A stretch of 64,000 bases of DNA, taken from assembly GCA_021307315.1 (NCBI GenBank), contig JAJSPD010000013.1:310001-374000 (forward strand), written 5' to 3'. The stretch comes from Bisporella sp. PMI_857. Taxonomy: Eukaryota; Ascomycota; Leotiomycetes; Helotiales; Helotiaceae. How positions within the stretch are numbered: position 1 is the stretch's first letter; every line of letters begins with the position of its first letter. Of this stretch, positions 23,060 to 34,394 are shown in pieces. The notes under the pieces are model-generated. The model ran no database searches and had not been told where the DNA came from. It was given only the letters and a program-made list of their open reading frames with translations. The translations under genes were made by a program, and so were the position numbers.

Positions 23060-24378
23060 TTGAAAGGTAAGGAGTAAGAGCTTCTATACCGCAATGATGA
23101 GGTCGGTAAATAAAGCAAACGGAGCGAAAGTAGAGAGGTAACAAATTGTGCAGTCTATTCCGTGCACCTTATAGCTAAATTCTCTCATCAACACACTCCA
23201 TTATTGCTCCTGTCAACGCGTCAGTGCAGACGGATGTGGACTTCCGGACCGGCTATATACCTTTATGAGGGGGTCTCTACACAAACTCCGAATAAATTTT
23301 TGATATACGTTCCATGTTGACTAGAAGACAGTAGCGTAAGAAAAGATGCTCATGATACATGTTCGAACGGCAATCAGGTCTTGATATCTGTCTGATTGGC
23401 CTTGAACCTAAATGCGAGGATTAAAAATTTTATGCCTCCAAGGATACTCAAGGCATGAATCGAAGGTTAAGACAGTGTTCAGCAAGAAATCTGATCCATG
23501 GTTAAAATCCAGAAGTAACATCTTGGAACTCGAGATGTCACCTCCCGGTCATAGTAAACATGAACAGCCAATTGTGGTGGGGATTGTGGGGATTGTGGAG
23601 AATTATGGATCTTTGTGGGATCTGTTTCGCATGGAAGAAGTACACAGCTACTATCCTGGGTTAGCTTCCGCAAACCGTTATGCTTCCCCTCTCTTTTTAC
23701 CTCTCATAATTCGGGCCTATCGTGGACGCCAAGTTATATATCAACATTACCCGCAGGGCTACTACTGAACGCATATTCTTCTACCAGGTTCAGCTTTTTG
23801 TTTTGACGGGATACTCCACATGGGAGGTAAAACCCATGTGGAAGTTAGCCACTTAAGAAGTGGCAACTCACTTTTCATTGCTTGGTAAACTTATGAATAT
23901 CAGAGTGGTCACATAATGTTCGAGTTTTTCTCAAACAGTAAGTCAAGAGAGATCCTTCCTGACATCACAACTTGGCTTATGCTTTAAATTCCTACATAGG
24001 TTATCTGCCTTGCCGTGCGAGGGGCAGATGTAGATACGCATTAGGGATGTAAAGTTTGGAATATAGCTGGTTGATCTAAAGCCAACGATCGGCTGTGACG
24101 CTACCCTAGTCGGCATTTAAATAAGACTGCCACGGCTAACGGGTTCCAGATTTCTCCATTTTTCCATAACTGAAATGTGCTAGGTTAAACTAAGATTCGC
24201 ATTTCGTACGCGATAATATCTCCTCTACTGCTACCGAATTCGTAACGCCACAAAATGAAACGACCATCATCAAACCAGAATGAAACATTCGAATGAAAAT
24301 CAATCTCAGATCTCAAGAATGACCCCCCAGTTCAAGCTGCGTGAATCTACCCTTCCAATACCCTGCACCGCCTACACA
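23060..24378. other. intergenic stretch with two adjacent hairpins
   Basis: 1.3 kb between the propeller promoter and the 3' end of the AAA ATPase gene. No gene recognised. Two consecutive perfect inverted repeats lie at 23815-23864 and are listed separately. The frame at 23412-23768 shows no domain. Confidence 0.45.
23815..23864. repeat. two consecutive inverted repeats
   Basis: Arms 23815-23824 and 23833-23842 are a perfect 10-bp inverted repeat with an 8-nt loop (TCCACATGGG and its complement). Six bases later, 23848-23854 and 23858-23864 form a perfect 7-bp inverted repeat with a 3-nt loop (GCCACTT and its complement). Together they could fold as a double stem-loop RNA or cruciform. No coding frame or known element accounts for them. 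Confidence 0.6.
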
Positions 24379-26613
24379 TCAAAGCATACTTAAAGCCTGG
24401 ACCCTCTTATCTGCCAGCATATATAGCCTCTCCATTGGGATCTTCCCTCCACTCTTCATACTCAGCAACTGCGCGCTCTTAATGAGATTCTTGATCTCGC
24501 GTCCATTCAGCGTAAGCTGAGACAGCTTCTCCAAGCTTCCCTCATCCAGCTCGAATCTATCTCTACCAGCACGATCGATGAAATTCTCCCACACGGTGCG
24601 GCGGGCTGCTGGCGCGAGGTCATGGTAAGGCAGGAAGAGGTCAACGCGCGATTGAAAGGCATGGTCTATAGAGGAGATGCGGTTGGTGGTTAGGAATAGG
24701 ATGCCTTGGTAGTATTCAAGTTTGGTCAAGAAGATTGACACAAGCTCGTTCCTGGCAAGAGACTCATTGGTTCGAGCGCCAAGGAATACATCGGCTTCAT
24801 CAAGGAGGAGCATCGCGTTCCACATACGGCAGAGTTCCAAAGAGCGCTCCAAAGCCTTCTCAACTTCGGCAGGCTGGATACCGAGATCTCCAGCACTCAT
24901 GGAATAGAGTGGCACTCGAGAGCGCTCGGCGACAGCTTCGGCTGTGAAAGTCTTTCCTACACTATATTTTTTTATTAGCTTTAGTTATTGCAGAAAGTCC
25001 GTGACAGTTTTGATTATCAAGCAGAACATACCCAGGTGGCCCAAACATAAGGATGATCAATCCACGACCCTTGTCAGGAATGAAATCATCAAAGTCATTC
25101 TTCGATAGACTCTTATTTTCAACAAACGCCCAGGCAAGATCCTTCTCTCCCCCAGGAAGAACAAGCTTCTCAAACGCTTCATCGTTCCAGGTCATCTCCT
25201 TGAGATCATCGACGCGAAGTTCACACCAATCCTTAGACTTTAGATCAAAGCCTTTGAGCCATGGAGTGGCCATCATGCATTGCTCATCAGTAAGGAGTCG
25301 AAGATCCTCAGTCCGCTCTGCTGGACCTTTGGCAGCCGATGCAGTCTCTACAGGGGCGACAGAGAAGTTCGTCTCGTATGGCGTGTCCGACAATTCATCC
25401 TCTTCAGTCTCCTCACCAGTCTCTTCATCAACCTCTGGATATAGGGAGCGTAAGGTTGGCTTGACGATGTTGCAGCTTCGGTAGTATGCATAAGCATCAA
25501 CACAAACTTTGCCAGCCACGGGTCGTTGCTCAGGCTTCTCGGTCTCCAAGAGAACCTTTGTGCCATTGCTGATCATGAAATGATAGCCCCGGAGACGTTC
25601 AAACTTTCTGCCCCGTTCAATCATTGCGGTCTTGGTCTTTTCAGCGTCGCTCAAGAATGAGATGGGGAAAACAGGTAAAGCCGTCACCCGGCGGAAGCCT
25701 TCATACTCCCAGATGGTCAACTGAGTAGTCGCGTACCCAGTATTCTCACCATTCCAGTCAACATACTCCAGATCAATGACCCAACCTTCTGGGTTGCATC
25801 TATCTTCAGGTCGTTTCTTGTATTTCAAGACACGGCAGATCGTCTCGACGCCGAAGAACTTGGTAGATACGAGAGCACTAGGTGGAAAGATCTGCCACAC
25901 GTTCTGGAAGCTGACTTTGCCTGTCTTCTTAGTCTGAGCGAGGGAGAGGACTGATGAGGCAATGATTGGAGAAAGGAAAGCCAATAGGGCAGAAGCCGCG
26001 TTCTTCAGCAACCCTTCTTCAGCTTTGGCTTGGTACTCTTTCAATACATCCCAGCGATGAACCAGAGGCATGAACGGAGGCTCAATGGTCCATTGTTCAA
26101 GCTCCATATCTAAGTCTTGGTACTTATGCAAGACCTCTTTGAGAACCTTGCGCATTGACACATCATGGACCGTGATAGAGGTCGTAATCCAATGTTTGTT
26201 CTCATAGACATGACGATGGACAATGGGAACCAAAGCGCTTCTCTTGGCTAAGTCTGCTTCATCCTCATCAACAACGGCAAACTCGCTCCAGCGAGACTGG
26301 CATGACTGGTACTGGCACTTATGCTGATACCAGTTGCTGATAAGGTTGGACGAATAGCCAAATTTAGCCGCTTGATCTGCTCCATTGCTGTTCAGTGCTA
26401 GGGGGGTGATATCAACACCATCGAGAACTTGCACATGAGCTGCGTCCTCGTTAGTCTCTTCTTCAGATTCTGATGTTTCAGATTCGGCTTCCGAACTTTC
26501 CACACTCTCGTCGTATTCATCTTCGGTGCCTGAAGGAGATTAGTTGCTTGATCATTAAAGACCTCTGTTGAGGATGAAGTACTTTTTCTTGCCGTCTGCT
26601 TGGTTCGAGCCAT
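24379..26613 (-). CDS. AAA+ ATPase with a histone H3 tail copy at its N-terminus
   Basis: Three exons (26583-26613, 25032-26529, 24379-24961) encode 703 aa, and the phases close exactly. Exon 1 is only 31 nt. The protein starts Met-ARTKQTARKST, identical to mature histone H3 residues 1-11, followed by an acidic Ser/Glu/Asp-rich stretch to about residue 40. A middle region of about 420 aa resembles the conserved N-terminal region of fungal AAA proteins of unknown role (IHVR/VHRH, EYEGFR, EDELSDTPYE). The C-terminal ATPase has Walker A GPPGVGKT (about 507-514, split by intron 2), Walker B LLLDEADVFL (about 560) and a sensor-like LTTNR. It is of the single-ring type seen in ATAD-like proteins. 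Removal of Met before Ala would expose the same N-terminus as H3, with lysines at positions 4 and 9. A nuclear or chromatin role is inference; the ATPase call is firm. Confidence 0.9.
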
Positions 26614-27551
26614 TATGAAGAAGAGAGCTGGGCGAGATGAAGTATCGAGAATTTTGCAGCAATTAATGAAGGAAGAAGATCCGAGATGGCGAGTTATATT
26701 AGAGTAGAGGTCTACTAGACTAAATAAATAGAGATCACTTGCTACGGAGATCTATCTAAATATATGTCCACCAAATGAGACTTCATGCCTAAGGTTGCAC
26801 ACACCTGCCTAAATTTTGTTGGATCGCTAGCTAGGCAGAGGCAACATATGACTCACCCCATGATAAAGGAACGGTTTCTGATAGCCATTCCCTGCATGTT
26901 CTGGAGTGATTGCTGCCGGCGTTAGGCATCCGAACCGGGGTGGAGTAATTGTACGTACTTAAAGGCGAGATGAAACAAGTGTTGATAGGCCGTCTCGAAG
27001 TAGTACGATCTGATAGGTGTGGTCTCCCAATAGATTCTATGCCTTTGTCCTAGAGACTAGACTCGGAACGAATCATAAGATAATCATCTATCTCGTACCA
27101 AGGTGTATTTTTGTCATCTTAGCTTTGCATTTCATCAACCTTTCCTCCCTCCGCAGCATAGAGCCTGATAGTGCAAGAAATGCTCAAAGGATGAAAAGTA
27201 TGCGGTTTCTAATTTTCCCACATGTCAAAGAGCCTCGAAGGTCGGAAGGGGCTTCCTGTTTCTATATACCACATTCAGAGATAAAGGATTATCTCTTTAT
27301 ACAATACTTCAGTAAAGATAGTGCCAAGAAGGTTTCATGGCATCAGGATGGCGAAACTACACCAGGCAGCTTCCAAGCAATGAGATCTTCTCTCATATCA
27401 AATTCATCTACCTCTCGTGCGTTTCTAAATCCTGGTCGTCCCCTCTCCGAACTTCCTGAGCCTATAACAAACGTTAGCATTAATCCAGTGCAATTGACGA
27501 CGCCTCGTCGCGCAAAGTTTGCTGTTTACTCTCAAACCAGAGATCTACAGA
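26614..27551. other. intergenic stretch
   Basis: 938 bp between the AAA ATPase start and the stop of the NT-C2 gene. The left part should be the ATPase promoter. The 190-codon frame at 27017-27589 begins with GTG, overlaps the next gene antisense and has no domain; I treat it as accidental. Confidence 0.45.
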
Positions 27552-28629
27552 TCACGTACTCGTGTGGCCATCCTGGCTATTTAGACTAGTTGAACTCATA
27601 TCTCGGCTCGAATGTTTGTGGCTCATTCTTGTATGCCCTTTAATAGTAGACTGCGATTTAAGACTGGAGTCTGATTTATTCCGGGAATGTCGTGCCTGAT
27701 ATTCCGAGCGCCCGTCAACCTGGTCTTCTGCAATATTCAAATAAGGAGTTTTTGTATTCGCATTCGACCATCCACCTTTCCAGCCATCTCCACCATTGAA
27801 AATGTCTTCGATACATTCTTCAGCAGTAAATTCCCCTACAGGGGCTGATAAAGACGCCGCAACAGACTGACGATAGAGATCCTGCAGATCATTGTGATCT
27901 CCTCCTTTGCTTATTGTGGGCATAGCTATCAGGGTTAGCAAAATGCGGTCAGAAACTTAATGAAGTAAATACCTCCTCGATCATCCGGCTTCGCTTGTTC
28001 GCCCGCCATAATGCCTGCAATTCCACCAAATACGGGCACTGTTTTCAAGGCAGGAGCGACAAAGTTCCTGTCACCATCAATCTGCTTCATCGCTATTCCA
28101 ATCTTGAGCGTGCTATTGATTTTACTCTCCTGCATGAGATATCTTCGCACCACGCCATCCTCGGAATCTGCGGATTCGCTTTCCTCGACATATTCGGCTA
28201 AGTTCAACCTCACTTCTCCGAGAATAATTTTCTCCCCTCTGCCGCCTCCGCTGTAATCCTGGATAACCTCCAAATGCAATATTGTTTCTGTCAAGTTATT
28301 GATTTTGTCAATGACGATCCTTACTGGAATCGTCTTGCTGTAATCCCAGGTCACCCTGTTGTCCTTGATTGTAGCTTGTTCGGTCCGTCCACGGTGCTCC
28401 GCGGCATTTGAGGTGGGGAGATTCCAGCGCACATGCGAGGTGCCCGCAACGAGGGGTACATTATTCAAGTCGTATATCTAATTCGATCAGCAAGAAAACC
28501 GCGACATGCGAGTAGGAACACGAACCCGAAGACTAAGTTCAAACTTCGGCTGTGAAATTGGTCAGCTCGTTATTGCAACATGCAGACGCTGAGGCGTATT
28601 ACCTTCCTGCCTTTAGGTACTAGAAACAT
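27552..28629 (-). CDS. NT-C2 (EEIG1/EHBP1 N-terminal) domain protein
   Basis: Four exons (28603-28629, 28526-28549, 27973-28477, 27552-27925) encode 309 aa; phases fit and the first two exons are very short (27 and 24 nt). The start MFLVPKGRK then PKFELSLR then IYDLNNVPLVAG is the conserved opening of the EEIG1/EHBP1-type N-terminal C2 domain, followed by IRIVIDKINNLTETILHLEV-like strands and a GEVRLNLAEYVEE segment. The C2-like domain covers about residues 1-165 and is expected to bind membranes or small-GTPase pathways. The C-terminal half is Ser/Thr/Asp-rich and low in complexity, likely disordered and phosphorylated. Animal relatives act in membrane trafficking and actin linkage; the fungal role is not established. 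Confidence 0.85.
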
Positions 28630-29030
28630 GTTTAGCCTTCTAGTCGTTGTTTGATCACCAGACTCTGGAATAACTCACTCAAAGGATTCATACTCATATC
28701 TAACCCATACAACTACCAATGATACAAAAGAGGAAACAATGATTTGATCTTCAATGCATTGTTGTTCCCGATTGCCCAGAGTCTGTCATTGCCTGATGTT
28801 GAATGCGGCGAAGTAACACAGGGCTGACAATGCCAAGTCGGCCGCACCGTAAAATACATTTGTGGCTGGTGCGTGTAACCGTCAGGCTTAGGGTCATAGA
28901 AGGATTCCAGCCTCGTCGCTTCTGTTAGGTACGCTTAAGCTCAAGAAATATCTCTCCATTAAATGAAGATTTGGACCATCTAATTAGAAGAATGCAATCT
29001 GATCAATGGATCTGATAAGAACATCTGAAA
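28630..29030. promoter_or_regulatory. divergent promoter between NT-C2 gene and Tad1 gene
   Basis: 401 bp between two divergent start codons, so it must hold both promoters. I see no additional coding frame and no site I can name with confidence. Confidence 0.5.
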
Positions 29031-30471
29031 ATGAGTATCTCTGGCGATAAAATTGCTCAGGTGGTTTTAGATAGGTTCAATGACCTGCCTGCAAAAGCTA
29101 AACCTCTCAATAGAGGGTCTGGACTGCGAGAATGGGTACCGTTAAGTGGCATCGTGGCTCAAGGTATGGCGAGATTTAAAAGGTCCTAGACACATGCAAA
29201 CAAAAAAGTCTAATTGTCTGCTCAGGAAATCATAGCCTTACTTGTTTGGCGATAGCGTTTGTCCTCTCATAGGCATACCCACACACCCACTGATATATAC
29301 CTTAGGACTGGAATGAAATGTCTTCCACACAATAAACTAGGCCAGGCTCAAGGCATTGTGCTTCATGACTGGCATGCCGAGGTCCTTGCTATACGTTCTT
29401 TAAACCGCTTCCTTTTGAATGAGTGTTATGCATTGGCAACCGATAAGAAGCCGTCGTCGGAGTTCATCCGTTTTAGAACCGCGGAGGAGAAAACCGGATC
29501 TCACTTCCAGCCATTTGCATTGCAAGACGGCATAGACCTTCATATGTACTGCTCTGAAGCGCCTTGTATGTGAAGTGATCTCTTCTTGAGTACAAAATAC
29601 TGAAACAGCAGGTGGTGATGCGAGTATGGAACTGACGATGGCTGCTCAAGAAGACTCCACACCCTGGGAAATTCCTCAAGGGTCCTTTGACAATATCACT
29701 TCAACTAATATTGTCAATGAACTCACTACATCTTCAGAGCCAGCACTTCAAGGCAGATCATATTTCTCTCTTCTTGGCGCTGTGCGCCGGAAGCCATCCC
29801 GGCTAGATGCTCCACCCACTCTATCAAAGTCCTGTTCCGACAAACTCGCTCTTAAGCAGTGTACCTCTCTTTTATCTTCATCTACGTCTCTGCTTATATC
29901 TCCATCATCCATATACCTATCATCCATCACTCTGCCATCTTCCCAACATTCTTCCACTGCCTGCACCAGAGCTTTCTCCGCCTCTGGTCGCATGTCTGCT
30001 CTCAAAGATCGAAAATGGGGAGGGGGTTACTCTTTCCAACCGTTTGAGCTTAAGACAACGGATCTAGATTTTATGTATAGTCGAAGACAGGCTCTTCAAG
30101 AAGGTGAGAAGCTCGTGTCCTCAAACATTGCGGCCTCATGGGTTCATTCCCATGCCAAAGCTGCTTCGCAGACCGAAGTACTCATCGGAGGTATGCTTCA
30201 AGGTCGGAAAAAGTTTGATATCTTAGGGTCATCTCGCACATCAAGGCGCTCAATATGGAAGCTTGCTTTAGATATTTCAGCGCTTGTTGCCGTACCTTCA
30301 GCGCATTGGTGCCTCAGGAGAAGTACATATAACGAAATGAAGAATAGTGATTGCCTTAAGGAACGCCGAGAGGTGAAAGGTGAAGTTAAGGAAAACGTAC
30401 TCAAAGGATGGGCAAGGAATACTGGTGATGATGACTTCGCGGTGGACACGGCCATAGTCAAAATTCCTTAG
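29031..30471 (+). CDS. TAD1: tRNA-specific adenosine deaminase Tad1 (A37 to inosine)
   Basis: Four exons (29031-29163, 29226-29256, 29306-29565, 29612-30471) encode 427 aa with consistent phases. The deaminase domain spans the protein and has the ADAR/Tad1 zinc motifs: HAE in VLHDWHAEVLAIRSLNRFLL (proton-shuttling glutamate), then CSEAPCGDASMEL for the PCGD cysteine. The choice of the acceptor at 29611 is decided by this motif. A third zinc cysteine is expected near SCSDKLA. Tad1 deaminates A37, next to the anticodon, of tRNA-Ala, the precursor of 1-methylinosine. The C-terminal half is longer and more Ser-rich than in yeast. No double-stranded RNA binding domain is present, which separates it from ADARs. 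Confidence 0.9.
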
Positions 30472-30597
30472 TCGACAACGCACGGCACGAAACACCAAAA
30501 ATTATGAAAGAATAGAAAATATATAGATATATTTCTCACTTTTGGAGGAAGGATAAACCAGATACTAAGAGCTTCGCAATCGGAAGAGCGTAGTCAT
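30472..30597. other. convergent spacer
   Basis: A short AT-rich gap between two convergent genes, holding their 3' ends. Confidence 0.5.
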
Positions 30598-31263
30598 CTA
30601 TGCGACCTTCCCCTTAGTCTTCTCACTGGAACCCTCACCATCCTTCAATGTGAGAAGCTCGTAAGCATTGTTCTCGAACATCGGCAATTGCCAAACGCCG
30701 TCAGCGTCCAACGATCCCCTATGTGGGTCCCGAATTGTCTGCACCAGCATGTCCGCATCATGGCACAGTCCAATAGCCAACAACCACGCCACAGCGAATT
30801 TCACGCGGAACTCCAACCACACCTCAATCACTCCGTCCTCATCCCAACCCTCGTCCTCCTCGGGCACGTGGCGCCACAGATGGTACATAACGCACGTTTT
30901 GTCTCGTGCGGTCCGCTCGTCGAGAACTACAAATGTGTCAGGAGAAACATCAACACCGAAGCTCGAAGACTCGGCCATCCCGGGCGAGAGCTTGTCTTTC
31001 ATGAAGGACTTTAGGGAGTCCAATGACGTGTTCTCAAAGCCGCTAATGAACCCCGTCATGGGAAATGGGACGCGTGAATTACATCATCTGGAGTTTTCTG
31101 GAAGATCCAGGGCTCTTCTGGCACAGAGGTCGGAAGTGAGGATTGCGTTTGGAAATCCTACAGCACCTTTAGATGTATTAGCAGTCTATTGCCTTTAAAT
31201 ATAATTACTTTTAAATACCTCAGCAGGAATTTGTGCCGTGCAAAACACAAGACTGATAGGCAT
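30598..31263 (-). CDS. hypothetical protein, probable frameshift near its middle
   Basis: The firm part is a 153-codon frame (31059-30598) starting at an ATG, with a coherent globular sequence (FVVLDERTARDKTCVMYHLW, FAVAWLLAIGLCHDADMLV, then GVWQLP). It resembles small fungal proteins of unknown function, possibly of the DUF6924 type, but I am not certain. Upstream, an ATG at 31263 opens a 15-codon exon (31219-31263), a good intron follows (GTATTT to GTAG), and 33 further sensible codons (EEPWIFQKTPDDVIHASHFP) run into the same spot one base out of frame, ending in a TGA that overlaps the ATG of 31059. Either the gene has lost a base there or translation truly starts at 31059 and the upstream exons are accidental. 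Confidence 0.55.
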
Positions 31264-32914
31264 GCTGGGTTGATATCAATTTGTTGTGGGTTTTGTTTCT
31301 TGCAAATTCTAGAGCTGTAGGTTCTGACTATGGCGTAGAACAGGATCTTTATGGTGCCAGGTGTTCATATAACGATCCGCTTGTGACAGTTAGCTCCCAA
31401 AACAAAAACCTCGTACGTGAGGCTGTGTACATTTAAGATATTTCTTCAAAAATATTATGCGGGATTTCCATTCCTAGAACAGGGTATGTCATCGGCGATT
31501 ATGTTTGCTTGGATTGGCAGGAATTTTCAGCTCGAATAATTTTATTGTATGGAGGCGCCGTGTCAGATACCAGTCCATGTTGAATTAACCAGCAATCAAC
31601 ATTAATTGCGATGAAAACACATAGAGAGTTTAGATAGAATTTTGTGTCGATTTTCAAAGCTCCAAATATAACACATTCATGAGAAAATAAGATCAGCGTG
31701 TATTGAGGCGTGGCCCGCACTGTAGGATCATCACGCCTTATCTTCAGCTACCATATATCAAGCAGCATCAGAAGTTGTTGAAGAGATAATTCGTATCCCT
31801 CACAGATCATTGTGCCGAAAATATAATATTACCAATCCTTCAAACTCATCTATGCCTCTTCATGTCAGAGTCGGCTGATTTTCGGAGACGTGGCTGATCA
31901 CAAGAGAGCTGATAATGTAGCAGCGCTGAGGTTCATTCGCTCAATTCATTAACCCATGTTGACCTTGTTTATCATGGCAAAAGAAATGAGGTTTGGATTG
32001 GGACTTCGCCATAACCATGGCCGAACAAACGTTGAACATTAGAGCTGAGTACTTGCGGCACAAATTACAATATAATGAATTGAGCGACTGACTTGGACGG
32101 CTTATTTGTCGGCTCACCTTCACAGGCTGACCTCTTTATTACTATTTGTTCAAATAAAACCTACGAAATCGAATCGTGTTTACTAAACACTAATTTCTAC
32201 CCTCATACAGCCAATGATCCTCTCGATGGCAATGGTGAGCTTTTCATCTTTAGGGCATCCGATCAATTCTTACATATTCTTATACATTTTCGAACGGAGA
32301 AAGCACTATTCTAGAGACTACCATACGTAACTATGGCAATAGAGGAGGCAAAGGGAATTTAGAAAGAATACACGGGTCATATGGGGCAGTCGCTTAGACA
32401 TGCCGCTTCGGTGTCCACCTGGGTCAGCTTACACAGTTGTGTGAGTTTATTATTAAGCGCAAGGCACTGATGTTTGCCAGAAGGATATGTATAAATCCCA
32501 CAGTGAGTAAATCGCTAGATATAGAGTATTGACCATGGTTGTCCATCGCCCTGCACTTGCTAGGATATGTGAAAAGCTGGTGGTAAAGTAGCAAAGCTCT
32601 GATTTCAGTATAGACATGATGTAAAAAAGGCCATGCCAAATAGTGTGCTCATCGAGCATACTGAATAAATGAAACCATGACCCATCTTATAGAACGCATC
32701 CATTTACGACTTTTAAGGTCGATAATTCGTGGTTGCCAAATGTATTTTTTTTTTGTACACGCAAGCAAGCAAGTGACCTTGCCCTGGCGCTTCCGAAGTG
32801 CTAGCTCTTCGGGCCATTACCATGAAGCAACCTAGAATTTGAGAGATGCCTCAGATCATAAATGCAGCCGCTCCCAACCCACTTAGCCTTCCGCGCCAAT
32901 ATGAAATTGCATGT
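31264..32914. other. AT-rich intergenic stretch, 1.65 kb
   Basis: Only short overlapping frames on both strands, none with domains. The base composition is noticeably AT-rich. The left end should hold the promoter of the upstream minus-strand gene and the right end the 3' region of the NAC beta gene. A poly-A/T run lies near 32745. Confidence 0.5.
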
Positions 32915-33646
32915 TTATTCGACTTTGTCCTCGAATGTCTCACCCGCAACCAAATCTGGGATGTCATCCTCATCATCATCATCCTTGGACTCGCCGGCCT
33001 CATTCTTTTGCATGGATTGATAGCTCTCGGCTAGCTTTCGGAGAGAGGCCAGTGAGTCTGGGCCGAGTTGATTTAGAATTCCCGGGACGAGTTCGGTGAG
33101 CTCCTTGTCCTCGCCATTACCATAAATAGCGAATGTGTTGGAGGGAGGGGCAGCGTGAACTGTAACCTCAAGCATTAGAGTTTTGTGACGGCAGATACTT
33201 CCCATTACCGGAACGGTAATAGGAGTTTCAATAACCCTTACCTTTAGGTGCTGCGAAGTGGATAACATTTCCATCAGACTTGAACATGTTGACCTCCTCA
33301 ATGGCCTGAATTGGTTGAACATTCAACTTCTTCAATTGAGTCTGCAGCTTCTTGTCATCTCCTCCGGTGCTCTTGTGCTTGGGACCAGCCTTTCTTCGAG
33401 GTGCACCCTTTGCACGACTGTTGTTTTCATCAGCACTACGCCATCTAGTATTCATTTACCTCCTTTTGGACTTGCTTTGCTTTCGTGTGACTGTGCTCGA
33501 AGCTTGATGGGGAATATTACGTACTCTGCAGCTGTTAGCAATTATTCCGATACAGCCTTGTGATGTTCTGGAGCTAGCAAAGCACACATACTCTGATTTG
33601 GTCCCGACTGCTGCAGTTTCTTGAGCTTCTCAAGGTCGACAACCAT
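32915..33646 (-). CDS. EGD1: nascent polypeptide-associated complex subunit beta
   Basis: The protein starts [13 protein letters not shown], the ribosome-binding helix of NAC beta, from an ATG at 33646. After an intron it continues KGAPRRK (the basic ribosome-contacting motif), [20 protein letters not shown] and the NAC core, and ends with [20 protein letters not shown] and an acidic tail [12 protein letters not shown]. The last exon is 32915-33159 and the intron before it is 33160-33241 (AAAG to TTCAC). The first intron ends somewhere in 33420-33600; two acceptor choices give slightly different residues before KGAPRRK and I could not decide between them. NAC beta pairs with NAC alpha at the ribosome exit tunnel to shield nascent chains and control SRP access. 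Expected length about 155-165 aa. Confidence 0.9.
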
Positions 33647-34394
33647 GATGGCGGTGTGAACCTCTGATCTGGAGTTGAAAAGGCTGATGTGATCGTTGAG
33701 AAGAGGACTTGGGTGGATCTGCTCGGCGCACAGTCAGCACCTGGTCGGGAATTCTTTTGCTCGCTCGACTCGACCCGACTACCATGAAAGCGTCAAGTTT
33801 CCAGCGACGAAATGGAAGAGGGCACTCACCGTCGTCGTTGAGTTTGAGGCGGAAATCGAATTAGAAATTCCGGACCTATGCGATGATGAAGTCGGTAAGT
33901 CAAGCTTGCCGTTGTGGGAGTGCCAAGAAAAGTGGAGTGTAAAATTTCATAAGCGAGCCGCAAGCATGGACAACAGCCTAACAGCCTCTTACTCACCGCA
34001 GACCGCTTCTTCTTTGTTACCTGAGAACTCTATATCAGGGGGCCGTTCGCACGACTCTCTCTGTCTTCTTCCTTCTCCTCTTTCTCTTCATTCTTCACTC
34101 CAGCAAAAATGTATTCCTAAGGGTTCATAGAATTGATATTGCGTGATCTTTCTCTATTGCATTTTAGATCTTTCCATGGGCAACCATCCAGTCAAATTTA
34201 TCCGTCACCGGCGTTTTTAGAGACAAGCATCCATACCACAGCAATTCTGTCCTTATCACAAGTTTGCACTGTTTATACGAGATACAGATACCTTTCCACT
34301 CAGCCGCCTGTCTTTCCTGCTTTTAGAACGATTATCCAGTCTTCCTCTACGGACAGGTCCGCCAAGGTAGTCATCAGGCTCCAGCTCAACAGGA
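33647..34394. other. divergent intergenic stretch
   Basis: 748 bp between the NAC beta start and the next plus-strand gene. Frames at 33696-34130 and 34133-34432 are open but show no domain; the region is CT-rich towards 34100, as expected for fungal promoters. Confidence 0.45.

Noticed and set aside
27017..27589. 190-codon plus-strand frame
   Set aside because: It begins with GTG, has no domain, runs antisense into the 3' end of the NT-C2 gene and has no splice-compatible extension.
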